The notes below the pieces were generated by a model. The model did no database searches. It was not told where the DNA came from and saw only the letters and a list, made by a program, of their open reading frames with translations. Both the position numbers and the translations under genes were made by a program. From Embleya sp040605455 (lineage in GTDB: Bacteria > Actinomycetota > Actinomycetes > Streptomycetales > Streptomycetaceae), in assembly GCF_040605455.1 (NCBI RefSeq), contig NZ_JBEXCV010000041.1, positions 1 through 58,955 of the forward strand: DNA of 58,955 nt, read 5' to 3'. Shown piece after piece: positions 1 to 8,753 of the stretch (position 1 is the stretch's first letter; each line of letters opens with the position of its first letter).

Positions 1-995
1 TCGCGCGCGGCCGGGCGCCGGCGCCCGCCTACGTCGCACGCCGGCTGCTCGCAGCGGGCTTCGCGGCGACGCTGTTCCGGCCGCTGTACGCCAGTGGCCG
101 GCTCGACGCGGTGATGACGCGCGGGTGGGCCTACGGCACGTTCCTGGTCCTGGTGGTGCTGTTGACGTCGTTGTGCGACGCGGTGGTGGCCGCCATGGCT
201 CGGGTGGATCGCCCGTTTCGTCCCGCACTGTTGGTCGAACTGCGGGCGCTGTGCACGGGGTTGAGCCCCACCCGACGATGCGGGCCGGACGGCGAGGGCA
301 CCGGGCGGGCCTGCGGGATGACCGGGATCGGCACCGCGGTGGGCGCGACCGGCATGCTGGTGGCACTGTCCGCCGGCGCCCTCGGGTTGTGGGCGGTGCC
401 GGTGTTCTGCCTGCCGTCGCTGCTGGTGCTGCTGTCCTTTCGGCGCTACGCCGCGACCCGGCTGGTGCATCGGCAGACCCTCGACGCGCTGTCCCGGTTG
501 CCGGAGGCGGCCGGGTGCGGGTCGCCGGGGCATGCCGCCCGGGTGGGCGATCTCGCGCACGCGGTCGGGGTGGACCTCGGCCTGGGCGAGGTGGAACTGC
601 GCGAGTTGCAGTACGCGGCGAAGATGCACGACATCGGGCAACTCGCGCTGGCGGAACCGGTGCCCGGCGGCACCACGCTGGAGCTGCCCGAGGCCGAGCA
701 GCGCCGGATCGCCCGGCTCGGCGCGGAGGTGATCCGGGAGAGCGGCGTACTCGATCGGGTCGCCACCATCGTGGCCGCGCAGGCCGACCCCTACCGGGAC
801 GCGCAGGGCGGGCCGCCGCCACCGCTGGCCGGCCGGATCATCAAGGTGGTCAACGCCTACGACGACCTGATCACGCTGACCGAGGACCCGCGTGCGCGAC
901 GCGAGGTGTTCGCCCGACTGCGCGCGGACGCGACCGGGGCATACGACCCGCGAGTGGTCGAGGCGCTGGCGCAGGTGCTGGAACGGTCCGGCTGA
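1..995 (+). CDS. HD-domain (HD-GYP-like) protein, 5' truncated
   Basis: The reading frame is open from the window edge (frame starting at base 3), so the true start lies outside and the N-terminus is missing. The visible part has two hydrophobic stretches, then an HD-type domain with helix-rich text ending in a His-Asp pair encoded at 627-632 (AAKMHDIGQLAL) and a C-terminal segment RIIKVVNAYDDLITL typical of HD-GYP phosphohydrolases. The GYP signature itself is not seen. This suggests a membrane-bound metal-dependent phosphohydrolase or a degenerate HD-GYP protein. The substrate is unknown and cyclic-di-GMP activity should not be assumed. Confidence 0.75.
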   Translation, partial: ARGRAPAPAYVARRLLAAGFAATLFRPLYASGRLDAVMTRGWAYGTFLVLVVLLTSLCDAVVAAMARVDRPFRPALLVELRALCTGLSPTRRCGPDGEGTGRACGMTGIGTAVGATGMLVALSAGALGLWAVPVFCLPSLLVLLSFRRYAATRLVHRQTLDALSRLPEAAGCGSPGHAARVGDLAHAVGVDLGLGEVELRELQYAAKMHDIGQLALAEPVPGGTTLELPEAEQRRIARLGAEVIRESGVLDRVATIVAAQADPYRDAQGGPPPPLAGRIIKVVNAYDDLITLTEDPRARREVFARLRADATGAYDPRVVEALAQVLERSG

Positions 996-1167
996 GTCGC
1001 CCGGACCGGTTCGGCGCGCCGGGCCCGGACAAAGATGGCGGGAGGGCCTTGTCGGGCAGGACACCCGCCGGGGACGGCTTCCCGTGATTGGATTTCGGGC
1101 GGGGCGTCATCGCGCCTCCGATACGCGCTTCAGCACGGCCCGACCCGGGCCCGAAGGAGGAACGACG

Positions 1168-1383
1168 ATGGCCGAGCAGGTCCTGGCGGAGATGGTGGCC
1201 AACGTGGCCAAGGTCGTCGCCCACGAGGGGGACACGGTCGAGGCCGGCAGCACGCTGGTCATCCTGGAGTCGATGAAGATGGAGATCCCGGTGCTCAACG
1301 AGTTTCCGGGCACCATCGCACGCATCACCGTCGCCGAGGGCGATGTGATCCAGGAGGGCGACCCGATCGCGGTGATCGAGTAG
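1168..1383 (+). CDS. Small biotin/lipoyl-attachment carrier protein
   Basis: A 71-aa protein made of a single biotinyl domain. The biotin acceptor motif ESMKMEIP places the target lysine at residue 37, with the usual flanking beta-hairpin residues. An excellent ribosome site (GAAGGAGG, 1153-1160) precedes the ATG. Stand-alone carriers of this size occur in actinobacteria (for example the mycobacterial TB7.3 type), and their carboxylase partner is often encoded elsewhere. The MKM motif indicates biotin rather than lipoate. It lies beside bsaP and close to bioB/bioD, which fits a biotin-dependent function. No carboxylase subunit is adjacent, so the specific enzyme it serves is unknown. Confidence 0.9.
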   Translation: MAEQVLAEMVANVAKVVAHEGDTVEAGSTLVILESMKMEIPVLNEFPGTIARITVAEGDVIQEGDPIAVIE

Positions 1384-1435
1384 CACCCCGGCGAAGCGCC
1401 TTGTCGGGGCATTCGCGTCGGCCCGACCGCGGGGG

Positions 1436-1630
1436 TCAGATCGACGTGAGCACCCCGTGCTCGACGCATTTGGCGGTCCAACCGCGCGGGGTCACCTGTA
1501 CGGTCATCCGCCGCCGGCACCGACCGCAGTAGCGCGGTGGTTCGAGTTCGCGGCGCCGCACACAGTCGTCGTGTGCGGCGCCGGCAAGCTGTTCGCCGCA
1601 GTGGTCGCAGAAGGCTGCATCGGTGGTCAC
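1436..1630 (-). CDS. bsaP: Biotin synthase auxiliary protein BsaP
   Basis: A 64-aa Cys-rich protein starting at GTG (1628-1630). Cysteines fall at 8, 11, 23, 35, 38 and 55, with the segment YCGRCRRRMTVQV followed by GW and a late Cys-x2-His-Gly, the pattern of actinobacterial BsaP. BsaP is an iron-sulfur protein reported to be needed by actinobacterial biotin synthases to turn dethiobiotin into biotin. Here bioB and bioD lie 2.5-4 kb away on the same strand, separated by an acetyltransferase and a ThDP enzyme, so it is clustered but not in the same operon. It converges on the biotinyl carrier gene. The identity rests on motif recognition. Confidence 0.8.
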   Translation of the reverse strand: MTTDAAFCDHCGEQLAGAAHDDCVRRRELEPPRYCGRCRRRMTVQVTPRGWTAKCVEHGVLTSI

Positions 1631-1710
1631 GGCCGTAGATTACGGCCTGCGCCCCGGCGGCTCGACCGGCCCCGTCCGGGTGCGGCCCCGACGAACGGCA
1701 CGCACACCGA

Positions 1711-2274
1711 TCAGGCTTGCGGGGCCTCGCGCAGGTCCTTGAGGTAGCAGATCAGTTCCACCTCGGGCACCGGCCACCAGTCGCGCTCGGGCGCGCGGTG
1801 AAAGCCCATCCGCGCGTAGAGCCGGTGTGCGGCGCGCATGTCCCACACGGTCGAGATCGCGACGGCGGTGAAGTGGTGCTTGCGGGCCCGCTCCAGGCAT
1901 GCCTCCACGAGCGCCTCGCCGATGCCGCGACCGCGGGCGGCCGGACTGACGGCGAGCATTCGGAACTCGCCCTCGTCCTCCCGGGCGACCTCCGCGTACG
2001 CGCTGCCGGGCAGCACGAAGGCCACGGTGCCCAGGATCTCGCCGCTGCTCTCGTCCACGGCCACGAGCAGCTCGGAGTTCTCCGCGCGGTGCGCGGCATT
2101 GCGCAGTTCGTTGACGTAGTCCTGGTCGGCGGCGATGAGGCCCGCGTACCCCGCGACGGTCACGTCCCCCACCGCTTCGTACTCCTGCGCACGCGCCTGG
2201 CGAATGCGAGCGCCGGCGGGCGCGGGGTGGTGATCGTGCGGTCGGGCCGCGGCGGCGGAGGCAGGAGGATTCAT
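1711..2274 (-). CDS. GNAT family N-acetyltransferase
   Basis: A 187-aa protein with a single acetyltransferase fold. The acetyl-CoA pyrophosphate loop RGRGIG is at residues 114-119, preceded by the beta-4 strand FRMLAVSP and followed by a helix and the terminal RLYARMGF motif near 151-158. The start is the ATG at 2272-2274; no strong Shine-Dalgarno is visible. The first 25 residues (Ala/His/Pro-rich) are probably a disordered leader. The substrate cannot be read from the sequence. It is a single gene between bsaP and the ThDP enzyme. Confidence 0.85.
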   Translation of the reverse strand: MNPPASAAAARPHDHHPAPAGARIRQARAQEYEAVGDVTVAGYAGLIAADQDYVNELRNAAHRAENSELLVAVDESSGEILGTVAFVLPGSAYAEVAREDEGEFRMLAVSPAARGRGIGEALVEACLERARKHHFTAVAISTVWDMRAAHRLYARMGFHRAPERDWWPVPEVELICYLKDLREAPQA

Positions 2275-2297
2275 AGCCGTCCAGCTTACGCTGCGGA

Positions 2298-3989
2298 TCA
2301 CACGCCCATGGTCGTGCGCGGGTAAACCGCCTCCGGGTCGGTGAGCACGTTCAGCAGGTACGGCACGCCGGAGTCGAACGCGCGCCGCAGCGCGGGCCCG
2401 ATCCGCTCGGGGCGGGTGATCGTCTCGCCCGCGCCGCCCAAGGCGCGCACCACGTCGTCGTAGCGGGTGCCCGGGGTCAGGTCGGCGGCCACGTCGTGCC
2501 CGTACGACATGCGCATCGGGTGCTTCTCCATGGCCCAGCAGCCGTTGTTGCCGACGATCAGCACCACCGGCAGGCGGTGCCGGACCAGGGTGTCCACGTC
2601 CATCAGCGAGAAGCCCGCCGCACCGTCCCCCAGCAGCAGCACGATCTGCGCCGAGGGGCGGGCCAGCCGCGCGCCCAGCGCGTAGCCCAGGCCGGTGCCC
2701 AGGCAGCCGAACGGGCCCGCGTCCAGCCAACCGCCGGGGCGGGCGGGTTCGATGTACTTGCCCGCGAAGGACACGAAGTCGCCGCCGTCGCCGATCACCA
2801 CGGCGTCCTCGTCGAGCCGGCGCAGCAACTCGCCGTGCACGCGCGCCGGATGGATCGGCCGGCCGGCGCTGCCCAGGAGCGGTGCGTCGGACTGCGCGGC
2901 GGTGCGCGCCGCGTCGCGCACGTGCGCGGCCCAGAGCCGGTACATGCCCACCCGGCCGACCCGCTCCCACGCGGTGGTGAGCGCGTCGAACAGTGCGGTC
3001 AGGTCCGCGGAGAGCGTCATCGCGCAGTGCGCGTGCGGAGCCGGTCCCGCGGGCGCGTCGGTCAGGTGCACCACGCGGGCGGCGGGCCCGCCGCCCTGGC
3101 CGCCGAAGCTGCCGTAGCCCAGCCGGAAGTCCAGCGGCGCGCCCGCCACCAGCACCAGGTCGGCGCCGCGGAGGGCGGTCACCCGGGCCCGGCCGGCGAG
3201 CAGCGGGTGGCCGGCGGGCAGTACGCCCCGGCCCATCCCGTTGGCCACCACCGGTATCCCCATGGTCTCCGCGGCCCGGCGCGCGGCCTGCTCCGCGCCG
3301 CCGATCCACACGTCCTGGCCGAGCACCAGCACCGGTCGTGCGGCGCGGGCGAGCAGGTCGGCGATCTCGGCGACCGGATCCGGGTCCGGCAGCACCGGTA
3401 CGGGCGGTGCCGGGTGCGGCAGCGGCACCTCCGCGCGGTCGTAGAGCACGTCCATCGGCACGTCCAGGAAGACCGGACCCCGGTGCGGGCTGTTCGCCAG
3501 GGTCAGCGCGGCGTCCACCTCGGCGGCGATTTGGTCGGTGTCGTGCACGGTCGCCGCGCGTTTGGTGATCGGCGCCAGCAGCGGCGGATGGTCGAGCTCC
3601 TGGAGCGCCCCCGAGCCCCAGCGGAACGCGGGTGCGCGTCCGCCCAGGACCAGCATCGGCGAGCCGTTGAACCAGGCGGTGGCCACCGCGCTGACCCCGT
3701 TGGTGATGCCGGGGCCCGCGGTCAGCACGGCCAGGCCCGGCCGGCGGGTGAGTTTGGCGGTCGCCTCGGCGGCGAACACGGCGGTCTGCTCGTGCCGTAC
3801 GTCCACCACCCGCAGAGGTGGCGCGGCGCCGACCGCGGCGTCGTAGAGCGGGAAGACGTGGCCTCCCGACAGCGTGAACATCGTGTCGATCCCGTGCGCC
3901 CGGGCGGCGGCGACGGCCAGCGTGCCGCCGTGCCCCTCCACCGTCCGGTCGGCGTGGTCTCGTTCCTCGGCCTCTCGCCGTGCGCGCAT
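2298..3989 (-). CDS. Thiamine-diphosphate-dependent enzyme, acetolactate-synthase-like
   Basis: A 563-aa protein of the ThDP decarboxylase/acetolactate synthase superfamily. The N-terminal domain carries the catalytic glutamate in RHEQTAVFAAEA (Glu67). The middle domain is Rossmann-like, and the C-terminal domain has the ThDP/Mg motif beginning GDGAAGFS and closing with NN. A good ribosome site (GGAGGT) lies six bases before the ATG. There is no regulatory small subunit nearby and ilvB-specific flavin features are not obvious, so an oxo-acid decarboxylase, oxalyl-CoA-decarboxylase-like or benzaldehyde-lyase-like role is as likely as acetolactate synthesis. A strong hairpin separates it from the bio genes upstream, so it is probably its own transcription unit. 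Confidence 0.85.
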   Translation of the reverse strand: MRARREAEERDHADRTVEGHGGTLAVAAARAHGIDTMFTLSGGHVFPLYDAAVGAAPPLRVVDVRHEQTAVFAAEATAKLTRRPGLAVLTAGPGITNGVSAVATAWFNGSPMLVLGGRAPAFRWGSGALQELDHPPLLAPITKRAATVHDTDQIAAEVDAALTLANSPHRGPVFLDVPMDVLYDRAEVPLPHPAPPVPVLPDPDPVAEIADLLARAARPVLVLGQDVWIGGAEQAARRAAETMGIPVVANGMGRGVLPAGHPLLAGRARVTALRGADLVLVAGAPLDFRLGYGSFGGQGGGPAARVVHLTDAPAGPAPHAHCAMTLSADLTALFDALTTAWERVGRVGMYRLWAAHVRDAARTAAQSDAPLLGSAGRPIHPARVHGELLRRLDEDAVVIGDGGDFVSFAGKYIEPARPGGWLDAGPFGCLGTGLGYALGARLARPSAQIVLLLGDGAAGFSLMDVDTLVRHRLPVVLIVGNNGCWAMEKHPMRMSYGHDVAADLTPGTRYDDVVRALGGAGETITRPERIGPALRRAFDSGVPYLLNVLTDPEAVYPRTTMGV

Positions 3990-4073
3990 GACCGACCTCC
4001 GTCGCCGTGGACACGGCCGACCCCGTGCCGGAGGGAAACCTATCCGCGCGTGCTACCGGGCAGTAAGAGGCGA

Positions 4074-4110
4074 CCGCCGACGGCCCCGGATCCGGTGGGG
4101 CCGTCGGCGG
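4074..4110 (-). terminator. Strong hairpin terminator downstream of bioB
   Basis: A perfect 14-bp inverted repeat (4074-4087 with 4097-4110) around a 9-base loop, 12 bases beyond the bioB stop. There is no U-tract, as is usual in actinomycetes. It should end the bioD-bioB transcript before the ThDP gene. Confidence 0.75.
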
Positions 4111-4121
4111 GTCGGGTGCGG

Positions 4122-5156
4122 CTACAACGTCTGGTTGAGCGCCTTGACCGGCATGCTCAGTTCCTTGAGCAGCTCCAGGTCGGCGTCCGCGGCGCGGCCC
4201 AGGGTGGTGAGGTAGTTGCCGACGATCACCGCGTTGATCCCGCCGAGCAGGCCCTCGCGTGTGCCGAGGTCGCCGAGCGCGATCTCCCGGCCGCCCGCGT
4301 AGCGCAGGATGGTTCGGGGGAGGGCGAGTCGGAAGGCGCCGATGATCTTGAGCGCCTCGCGCGGCTCCAGCACCTCCTGGTCGGCGAACGGGGTGCCCGG
4401 GCGCGGGTTGAGGAAGTTCAGCGGGACCTCGTCCGGCTCCAGCTCGGCCAGCTGACCGGCGAACTCGGCGCGCTGCTCGGCGGACTCGCCCATGCCGACG
4501 ATGCCGCCGCAGCACACCTCCATGCCCGCCGCGCGCACCATCCGCAGGGTGTCCCAACGCTCCTCCCACGTGTGCGTGGTGACCACGTTGGTGAAGTACG
4601 ACTTGGCCGTCTCCAGGTTGTGGTTGTAGCGGTGGATGCCCATGTCGGCGAGTTCGTCGACCTGCTCCTGGGTGAGCATGCCCAGCGACGCGGCGATGTT
4701 GATGTCGACGACCTCGCGGATCGCCGCGACGCCCTCGCGCATCTGCTTCATCAGGCGCTCGTCCGGGCCGCGCACGGCGGCCACGATGCAGAACTCTGTG
4801 GCGCCGGTCGCGGCGGTCTCCTTGGCGGCCTCCACCAGCGAGGGGATGTCCAGCCACGCGGCGCGCACGGGGGAGGGGAACAGGCCCGACTGGGAGCAGA
4901 AGTGGCAGTCCTCGGGGCAGCCGCCGGTCTTGACCGACACGATGCCCTCGACCTCGACCTCGGGTCCGCAGTGCCGGACCCGGACCTCGTGCGCGAGCTG
5001 GAGCAGCTCTTCCAGGCGGTCGTCCGCCAGTTCGAGCACGGCCAGCACCTGATCGGCGCTCAGGCCCTGCCCCTCGTCGAGGACTTGGCGCCGGGCCACG
5101 GCCAGGATGTCGTCGTTCACGGTCTGCGTACGGTCACTGTCGAGGGTTTCCGTCAT
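4122..5156 (-). CDS. bioB: Biotin synthase BioB
   Basis: A 344-aa radical-SAM enzyme that inserts sulfur into dethiobiotin to make biotin. The [4Fe-4S] ligands form the motif GGCPEDCHFC (Cys80, Cys84, Cys87). Further family motifs are YNHNLETA, CCGGIVGMGE and LNFLNPRPGTP. I chose the ATG at 5154-5156 because AGGTGAG precedes it and it lies five bases after the bioD stop, indicating a bioD-bioB operon. An upstream in-frame extension reads through bioD in another frame and is not real. Actinobacterial BioB depends on BsaP, encoded 2.5 kb downstream here. No bioA was seen in this window. Confidence 0.97.
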   Translation of the reverse strand: MTETLDSDRTQTVNDDILAVARRQVLDEGQGLSADQVLAVLELADDRLEELLQLAHEVRVRHCGPEVEVEGIVSVKTGGCPEDCHFCSQSGLFPSPVRAAWLDIPSLVEAAKETAATGATEFCIVAAVRGPDERLMKQMREGVAAIREVVDINIAASLGMLTQEQVDELADMGIHRYNHNLETAKSYFTNVVTTHTWEERWDTLRMVRAAGMEVCCGGIVGMGESAEQRAEFAGQLAELEPDEVPLNFLNPRPGTPFADQEVLEPREALKIIGAFRLALPRTILRYAGGREIALGDLGTREGLLGGINAVIVGNYLTTLGRAADADLELLKELSMPVKALNQTL

Positions 5157-5161
5157 GTCGC

Positions 5162-5887
5162 TCACCTCGCGGTCGGATCCTGTATGGCGCGGAACGCGGC
5201 CGCGTCGAAGGTACCGCCCAGGGCCGGGGACAAACTCGCGCGGGCGGTGAGCAGGAAGTCGGCGGGATGCAGCGAACCCGCGCCGGCGGGCAGTACACCG
5301 GCCAGCGGTCGGGCGGCCAGGGTCTCCAGATCCCGGACGTTGCAACGCATCGCCAGGTCGGCCTCGGCGGGCCAGGAGCCGATCACCACGCCGACCAGGT
5401 CCACGCCCCGGTGGGCCATCGACTCCAGGGTGAGCGCGGTGTGGTTGAGCGTGCCCAGGTCGGGCCGGGCCACCACGAGCGCGCCGGCCTTCAGCTCGTG
5501 GGCCAGGTCGGCGATCGTGGTGCCCTCGTCGTCGAAGCGCACGAGCAGGCCGCCCGCGCCCTCGACGACGACCAGGTCGGTCTCCTTGGCGAGCGCGCGA
5601 ACCCGGTCGGCGACGCCGTACAGATCCACCGGTGGCAGGCCGGAGACCCGGGAGGCGGCGGCGGGGGAGAGCGGATCGGGATAGCGCGAGTACTCGTGCA
5701 GGTCGCTCACCCCGGCCAGGCGCCGAACGTCGGCGAGGTCGCCCGCCTCGTTCGGCCCCACACCGGTCTGCGATGCCTTGACCACGGCCACCGTGCCACC
5801 GCGCACGGCCGCGATCGCGGCGACGGCCGCCGTGACGATCGTCTTGCCCACCCCGGTGTCGGTACCTGTCACCACGAGAACGCTCAT
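5162..5887 (-). CDS. bioD: Dethiobiotin synthetase BioD
   Basis: A 241-aa ATP-dependent carboxylase that closes the ureido ring of 7,8-diaminopelargonate to give dethiobiotin. The P-loop GTDTGVGKT is at residues 8-16. The substrate lysine lies in VKASQTGV and the motif VVVEGAGGLLV follows. Length is normal for the family. It is first in a two-gene operon with bioB. It starts at ATG 5885-5887 with only a weak Shine-Dalgarno. Confidence 0.96.
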   Translation of the reverse strand: MSVLVVTGTDTGVGKTIVTAAVAAIAAVRGGTVAVVKASQTGVGPNEAGDLADVRRLAGVSDLHEYSRYPDPLSPAAASRVSGLPPVDLYGVADRVRALAKETDLVVVEGAGGLLVRFDDEGTTIADLAHELKAGALVVARPDLGTLNHTALTLESMAHRGVDLVGVVIGSWPAEADLAMRCNVRDLETLAARPLAGVLPAGAGSLHPADFLLTARASLSPALGGTFDAAAFRAIQDPTAR

Positions 5888-6131
5888 GGCGTGAGCCTAA
5901 GGGGACCTTGGCCCCGTCGTTCGTGGACCTGTGGCCCAGGGGGAGCGGCCTGCCGGTGAGGCACCATGGAAGTGGTGGGCATGCAGCTCGGCGGAGCAGC
6001 GTGACTCGCCACGAGCGGCCCTCTGCACAGGGCTGTGGGAGTGAACGGCATTCCTCCGGCGATCGGCCGGACGGCCCGGGTGGACTCGGATCGTCCGGCC
6101 GATGGCATACCTATCGGCGAAGCGCCCGGCC

Positions 6132-6917
6132 TCACTCCTGCGGGCGGCGCAGCCGGGCGACGAACTTGTACCGATCCCCCCGGTACACGGATCGGACCCA
6201 CTCGACCGGCTCGCCGTCGGTGTCGAAGCTGTGTCGGGACAGCAGCAACAGCGGTAGACCCACGTCGGTGCCCAGCAGTCCCGCCTCGCGCGGGGTGGCC
6301 ATCGCGGTCTCGATCGTTTCCTCGGCCTCGGCCAGGTGCACGTCGAAGCCGGCCGACAGGGCCCGGTACAGCGAGTTGTGCTTGGCCAGGTGCTTGCGCA
6401 GGCCCGGGAAACGTCTGGTGGACAGGTGCGTGGTCTCGATCGCCATCGGCTCGGAGTTGGCCAGCCGCAGGCGCTCTATCCGCAGCACCCGGCTGCCGGG
6501 CCGGATCGCGAGCCGCTCCGCGAGGTGGTCATCGCACGTGATGTAGCCGATCTCGATCAATCGAGAGGTCGGCTCCAGCCCCTGGGCCTGCATGTCCTCG
6601 GTATAGGAGGTCAGCTGGAGGCTCTGCGCCACCTTGGGCTTGGCCACGAAGGTGCCCCGGCCCTGGGCGCGCTCGAGTCGGCCCTCGATGACCAGCTCCT
6701 GGAGGGCCTGCCGCACCGTGGTGCGGGAGATGTCGAACTGCGCCGCGAGGGTGCGTTCCGGTGGCACGGGCGTGCCCGGTGGCTGGGTGTTCGTCAGCTC
6801 CTGAAGATGGCGCTTGAGGCGGTAGTACTTGGGCACGCGCGCGCTCGGCTCGAGGCCGGGGTCGCCTCCTGCCGTCGCACTTTCCGCCGCGGTTGTGATC
6901 GCGTGTTCCGCCGTCAC
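6132..6917 (-). CDS. dasR: GntR/HutC-family regulator DasR
   Basis: Global aminosugar regulator whose DNA binding is released by glucosamine-6-phosphate or related ligands in Streptomyces. The N-terminal winged helix-turn-helix includes VPPERTLAAQFDISRTTVRQ, followed by GRGTFVAKPKV and a UTRA effector domain ending SVYRGDRYKFVARLRRPQ. Similarity to S. coelicolor DasR is evident by eye over the whole length. I prefer the GTG at 6915-6917 (AGGAGG six bases upstream; 261 aa) over the ATG at 6945-6947. It is divergent from dasA, and two dre-type operators lie in the gap, so autoregulation is likely. Confidence 0.95.
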   Translation of the reverse strand: MTAEHAITTAAESATAGGDPGLEPSARVPKYYRLKRHLQELTNTQPPGTPVPPERTLAAQFDISRTTVRQALQELVIEGRLERAQGRGTFVAKPKVAQSLQLTSYTEDMQAQGLEPTSRLIEIGYITCDDHLAERLAIRPGSRVLRIERLRLANSEPMAIETTHLSTRRFPGLRKHLAKHNSLYRALSAGFDVHLAEAEETIETAMATPREAGLLGTDVGLPLLLLSRHSFDTDGEPVEWVRSVYRGDRYKFVARLRRPQE

Positions 6918-7040
6918 CGGTGCCCTCCTGACACGTTCGGTCCCCATCGTGGCACGACCACCGATCCCCCCAGGACCTGGAGTGCGGATGTCGGTCCGAT
7001 AACGGCGTGACTTCGCCGTCTACGGAACCTTGACACCCCA

Positions 7041-7056
7041 ATTGGTCTATGCCAAC
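7041..7056. promoter_or_regulatory. dre operator 1 (DasR site), dasR-dasA gap
   Basis: ATTGGTCTATGCCAAC matches the DasR responsive element consensus ACTGGTCTAGACCACT in the TGGTCTA and CCA half-sites. It lies about 185 bases upstream of the dasA start, 22 bases from the second site, on the promoter side of both dasR and dasA. Confidence 0.7.
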
Positions 7057-7062
7057 CTCCGA

Positions 7063-7078
7063 AATGGTCTAAACCATT
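7063..7078. promoter_or_regulatory. dre operator 2 (DasR site), dasR-dasA gap
   Basis: AATGGTCTAAACCATT is a near-perfect dyad agreeing with the DasR consensus at 13 of 16 positions. It is one of two sites spaced about two helical turns apart and is the better match of the pair. Confidence 0.85.
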
Positions 7079-7240
7079 GATGGTCACCGCGTAACCCTCG
7101 TCCCTGGTGCGTCAGTGTTTTCCCATTCGAGTCCCCTCCCCAGTGGGGGACTCGGTCGGTCCGCGCACCTCACGGATCCGACGGGGAACATCGGCAACTC
7201 CATACCGAACTGCGGTGCCCGACATCCTGAGGAGGATGTA

Positions 7241-8533
7241 GTGAAGCGTCGTCTTCTCGTCGCGGCCGGTGTCGCGGCGGCGCTGACCGGTGTTGCCGCC
7301 TGTGGATCCGACAGCAGCGATGACAAAAAGGACAACAAGCCGGCAGCGTCCAACGCGCCGGTCGCGGCCAACGGAAAGACGGTTCGGGTCTGGCTGATGA
7401 AGGGCTCCGCGCCCGACGACTACATCGCCGCGCTCAAGGCGAAGTTCGAGACGGACCACCCGGGCGCCAAGCTGGACGTGCAGATCCAGCAGTGGAACGG
7501 CATCGGCCAGAAGATCACCGGTGCGCTCGCCAGCAACGACGCTCCCGATGTGGTCGAGGCCGGCAACACCCAGATCGCCCAGTACGGCGCCTCGGGCGGT
7601 CTCAAGGACCTCAGCTCCAAGGTCACCGAGCTCGGCGGCAAGGACTGGCTGACCGGTCTGTCCGACCCCGGCAAGGTGGACGGCAAGACCTACGGCATCC
7701 CGTTCTACGCGGCCAACCGCGTCGTGATCTACAACAAGGACCTGTTCGCCAAGGCGAACGTCCAGCCGCCGAAGACCCGCGCCGAGTGGCTCGACATCAC
7801 CAAGCGGCTCAACGCCGGCGACCAGCAGGGCATCTACCTGCCGGGCCAGAACTGGTACTTCTACGCGGGCCTGCTCAAGGACGAGGGCGCGGACATCGCG
7901 ACCAAATCCGGCAGCGCGTGGAAGGCCAACCTGGACGGCGCGCCGGCCGCCGCAGCGTCCGCCTTCTACAAGGAGCTCCAGGCGCTCGGCAAGGCAGCCA
8001 AGGACGGCGACGAGAAGACCCAGCCCGAGGTCGTCGCGGCCGACGGCGGCAAGATCGCCCAGTTCATCGCCGTTCCCGGCGAGGCCGAGACGATCATCAA
8101 GTCGAACCCGGCCCTGAAGGACAAGTTCGGCTTCTTCCCGATCCCGGGCAAGGACGCGGGCAAGGCCGGTGCCGCGCTGACCGGCGGTTCCGACCTGATG
8201 GTCCCCGAGGCGTCGAAGAACCAGGACCTGGCCTACGACGTCATCAAGCTGATCAACAGCGACGAGTGGCAGGCCAAGCTCGCGCAGGCGACCAAGCAGC
8301 TCCCGAACAAGAGCACCCTCAGCGGCGCCGTCACGGCCGACCCGGGCGGCGCGGCGATGATGGAGGGCGCGAAGAACGGTTTCGCCACCCCGAACTCGCC
8401 GAACTGGGCTTCGGTCGAGGACAACAACCCGATCAAGGCCTACCTCACCAAGGTGATGACCGGCAACGACGCGGCCGCGGCCGGCAAGGAAGCCAACGCG
8501 TCGATCGAGAAGACGCTGAACACCAAGAACTGA
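7241..8533 (+). CDS. dasA: Chito-oligosaccharide-binding lipoprotein DasA
   Basis: A 430-aa extracellular solute-binding protein of the family-1 sugar class. In Streptomyces DasA binds N,N'-diacetylchitobiose for uptake. The GTG start at 7241 follows GAGGAGG and gives a lipoprotein signal peptide with lipobox VAAC (Cys21), then a charged Asp/Lys-rich linker and the mature domain starting KTVRVWLM. An upstream in-frame ATG at 7115 would destroy the signal peptide and was rejected. It is divergent from dasR, preceded by two dre sites, and is the first gene of das(A)BCD. The hairpin after it may raise its level relative to the permeases. Confidence 0.95.
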   Translation: MKRRLLVAAGVAAALTGVAACGSDSSDDKKDNKPAASNAPVAANGKTVRVWLMKGSAPDDYIAALKAKFETDHPGAKLDVQIQQWNGIGQKITGALASNDAPDVVEAGNTQIAQYGASGGLKDLSSKVTELGGKDWLTGLSDPGKVDGKTYGIPFYAANRVVIYNKDLFAKANVQPPKTRAEWLDITKRLNAGDQQGIYLPGQNWYFYAGLLKDEGADIATKSGSAWKANLDGAPAAAASAFYKELQALGKAAKDGDEKTQPEVVAADGGKIAQFIAVPGEAETIIKSNPALKDKFGFFPIPGKDAGKAGAALTGGSDLMVPEASKNQDLAYDVIKLINSDEWQAKLAQATKQLPNKSTLSGAVTADPGGAAMMEGAKNGFATPNSPNWASVEDNNPIKAYLTKVMTGNDAAAAGKEANASIEKTLNTKN

Positions 8534-8597
8534 CGCGATGCGCGTACCCGAACCGCAGAGCGGATCGGATGAAGCGCACTCGGGCCGAACGGTCGGT

Positions 8598-8628
8598 TCC
8601 CGCCGCGGGGTACTCCTTCGCGGCGGGA
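8598..8628 (+). terminator. Hairpin between dasA and dasB
   Basis: A perfect 10-bp inverted repeat (8598-8607 with 8619-8628), 11-base loop, in the 220-base dasA-dasB gap. It probably acts as a partial terminator or 3' stabiliser so that the binding protein is made in excess over the permeases. This is inference from position. Confidence 0.5.
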
Positions 8629-8753
8629 CCGGCCCGGCCCACCCGGCGCGGCCCGCCGGCGGACCCCCGTCGCCGGCTCCGCGCTCTCGCCACGTCCCGC
8701 CACCGGGCCGGACGGGCCGCAGACCCCCGACACCGAACAACGGGAAGGCAGCT

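Noticed and set aside
1711..4857. Minus-strand open frame of 1048 codons
   Set aside because: Only its last 187 codons (the GNAT gene) look like protein; the rest is Arg/Gly/Pro-rich text antisense or out of frame to bioB and the ThDP gene.
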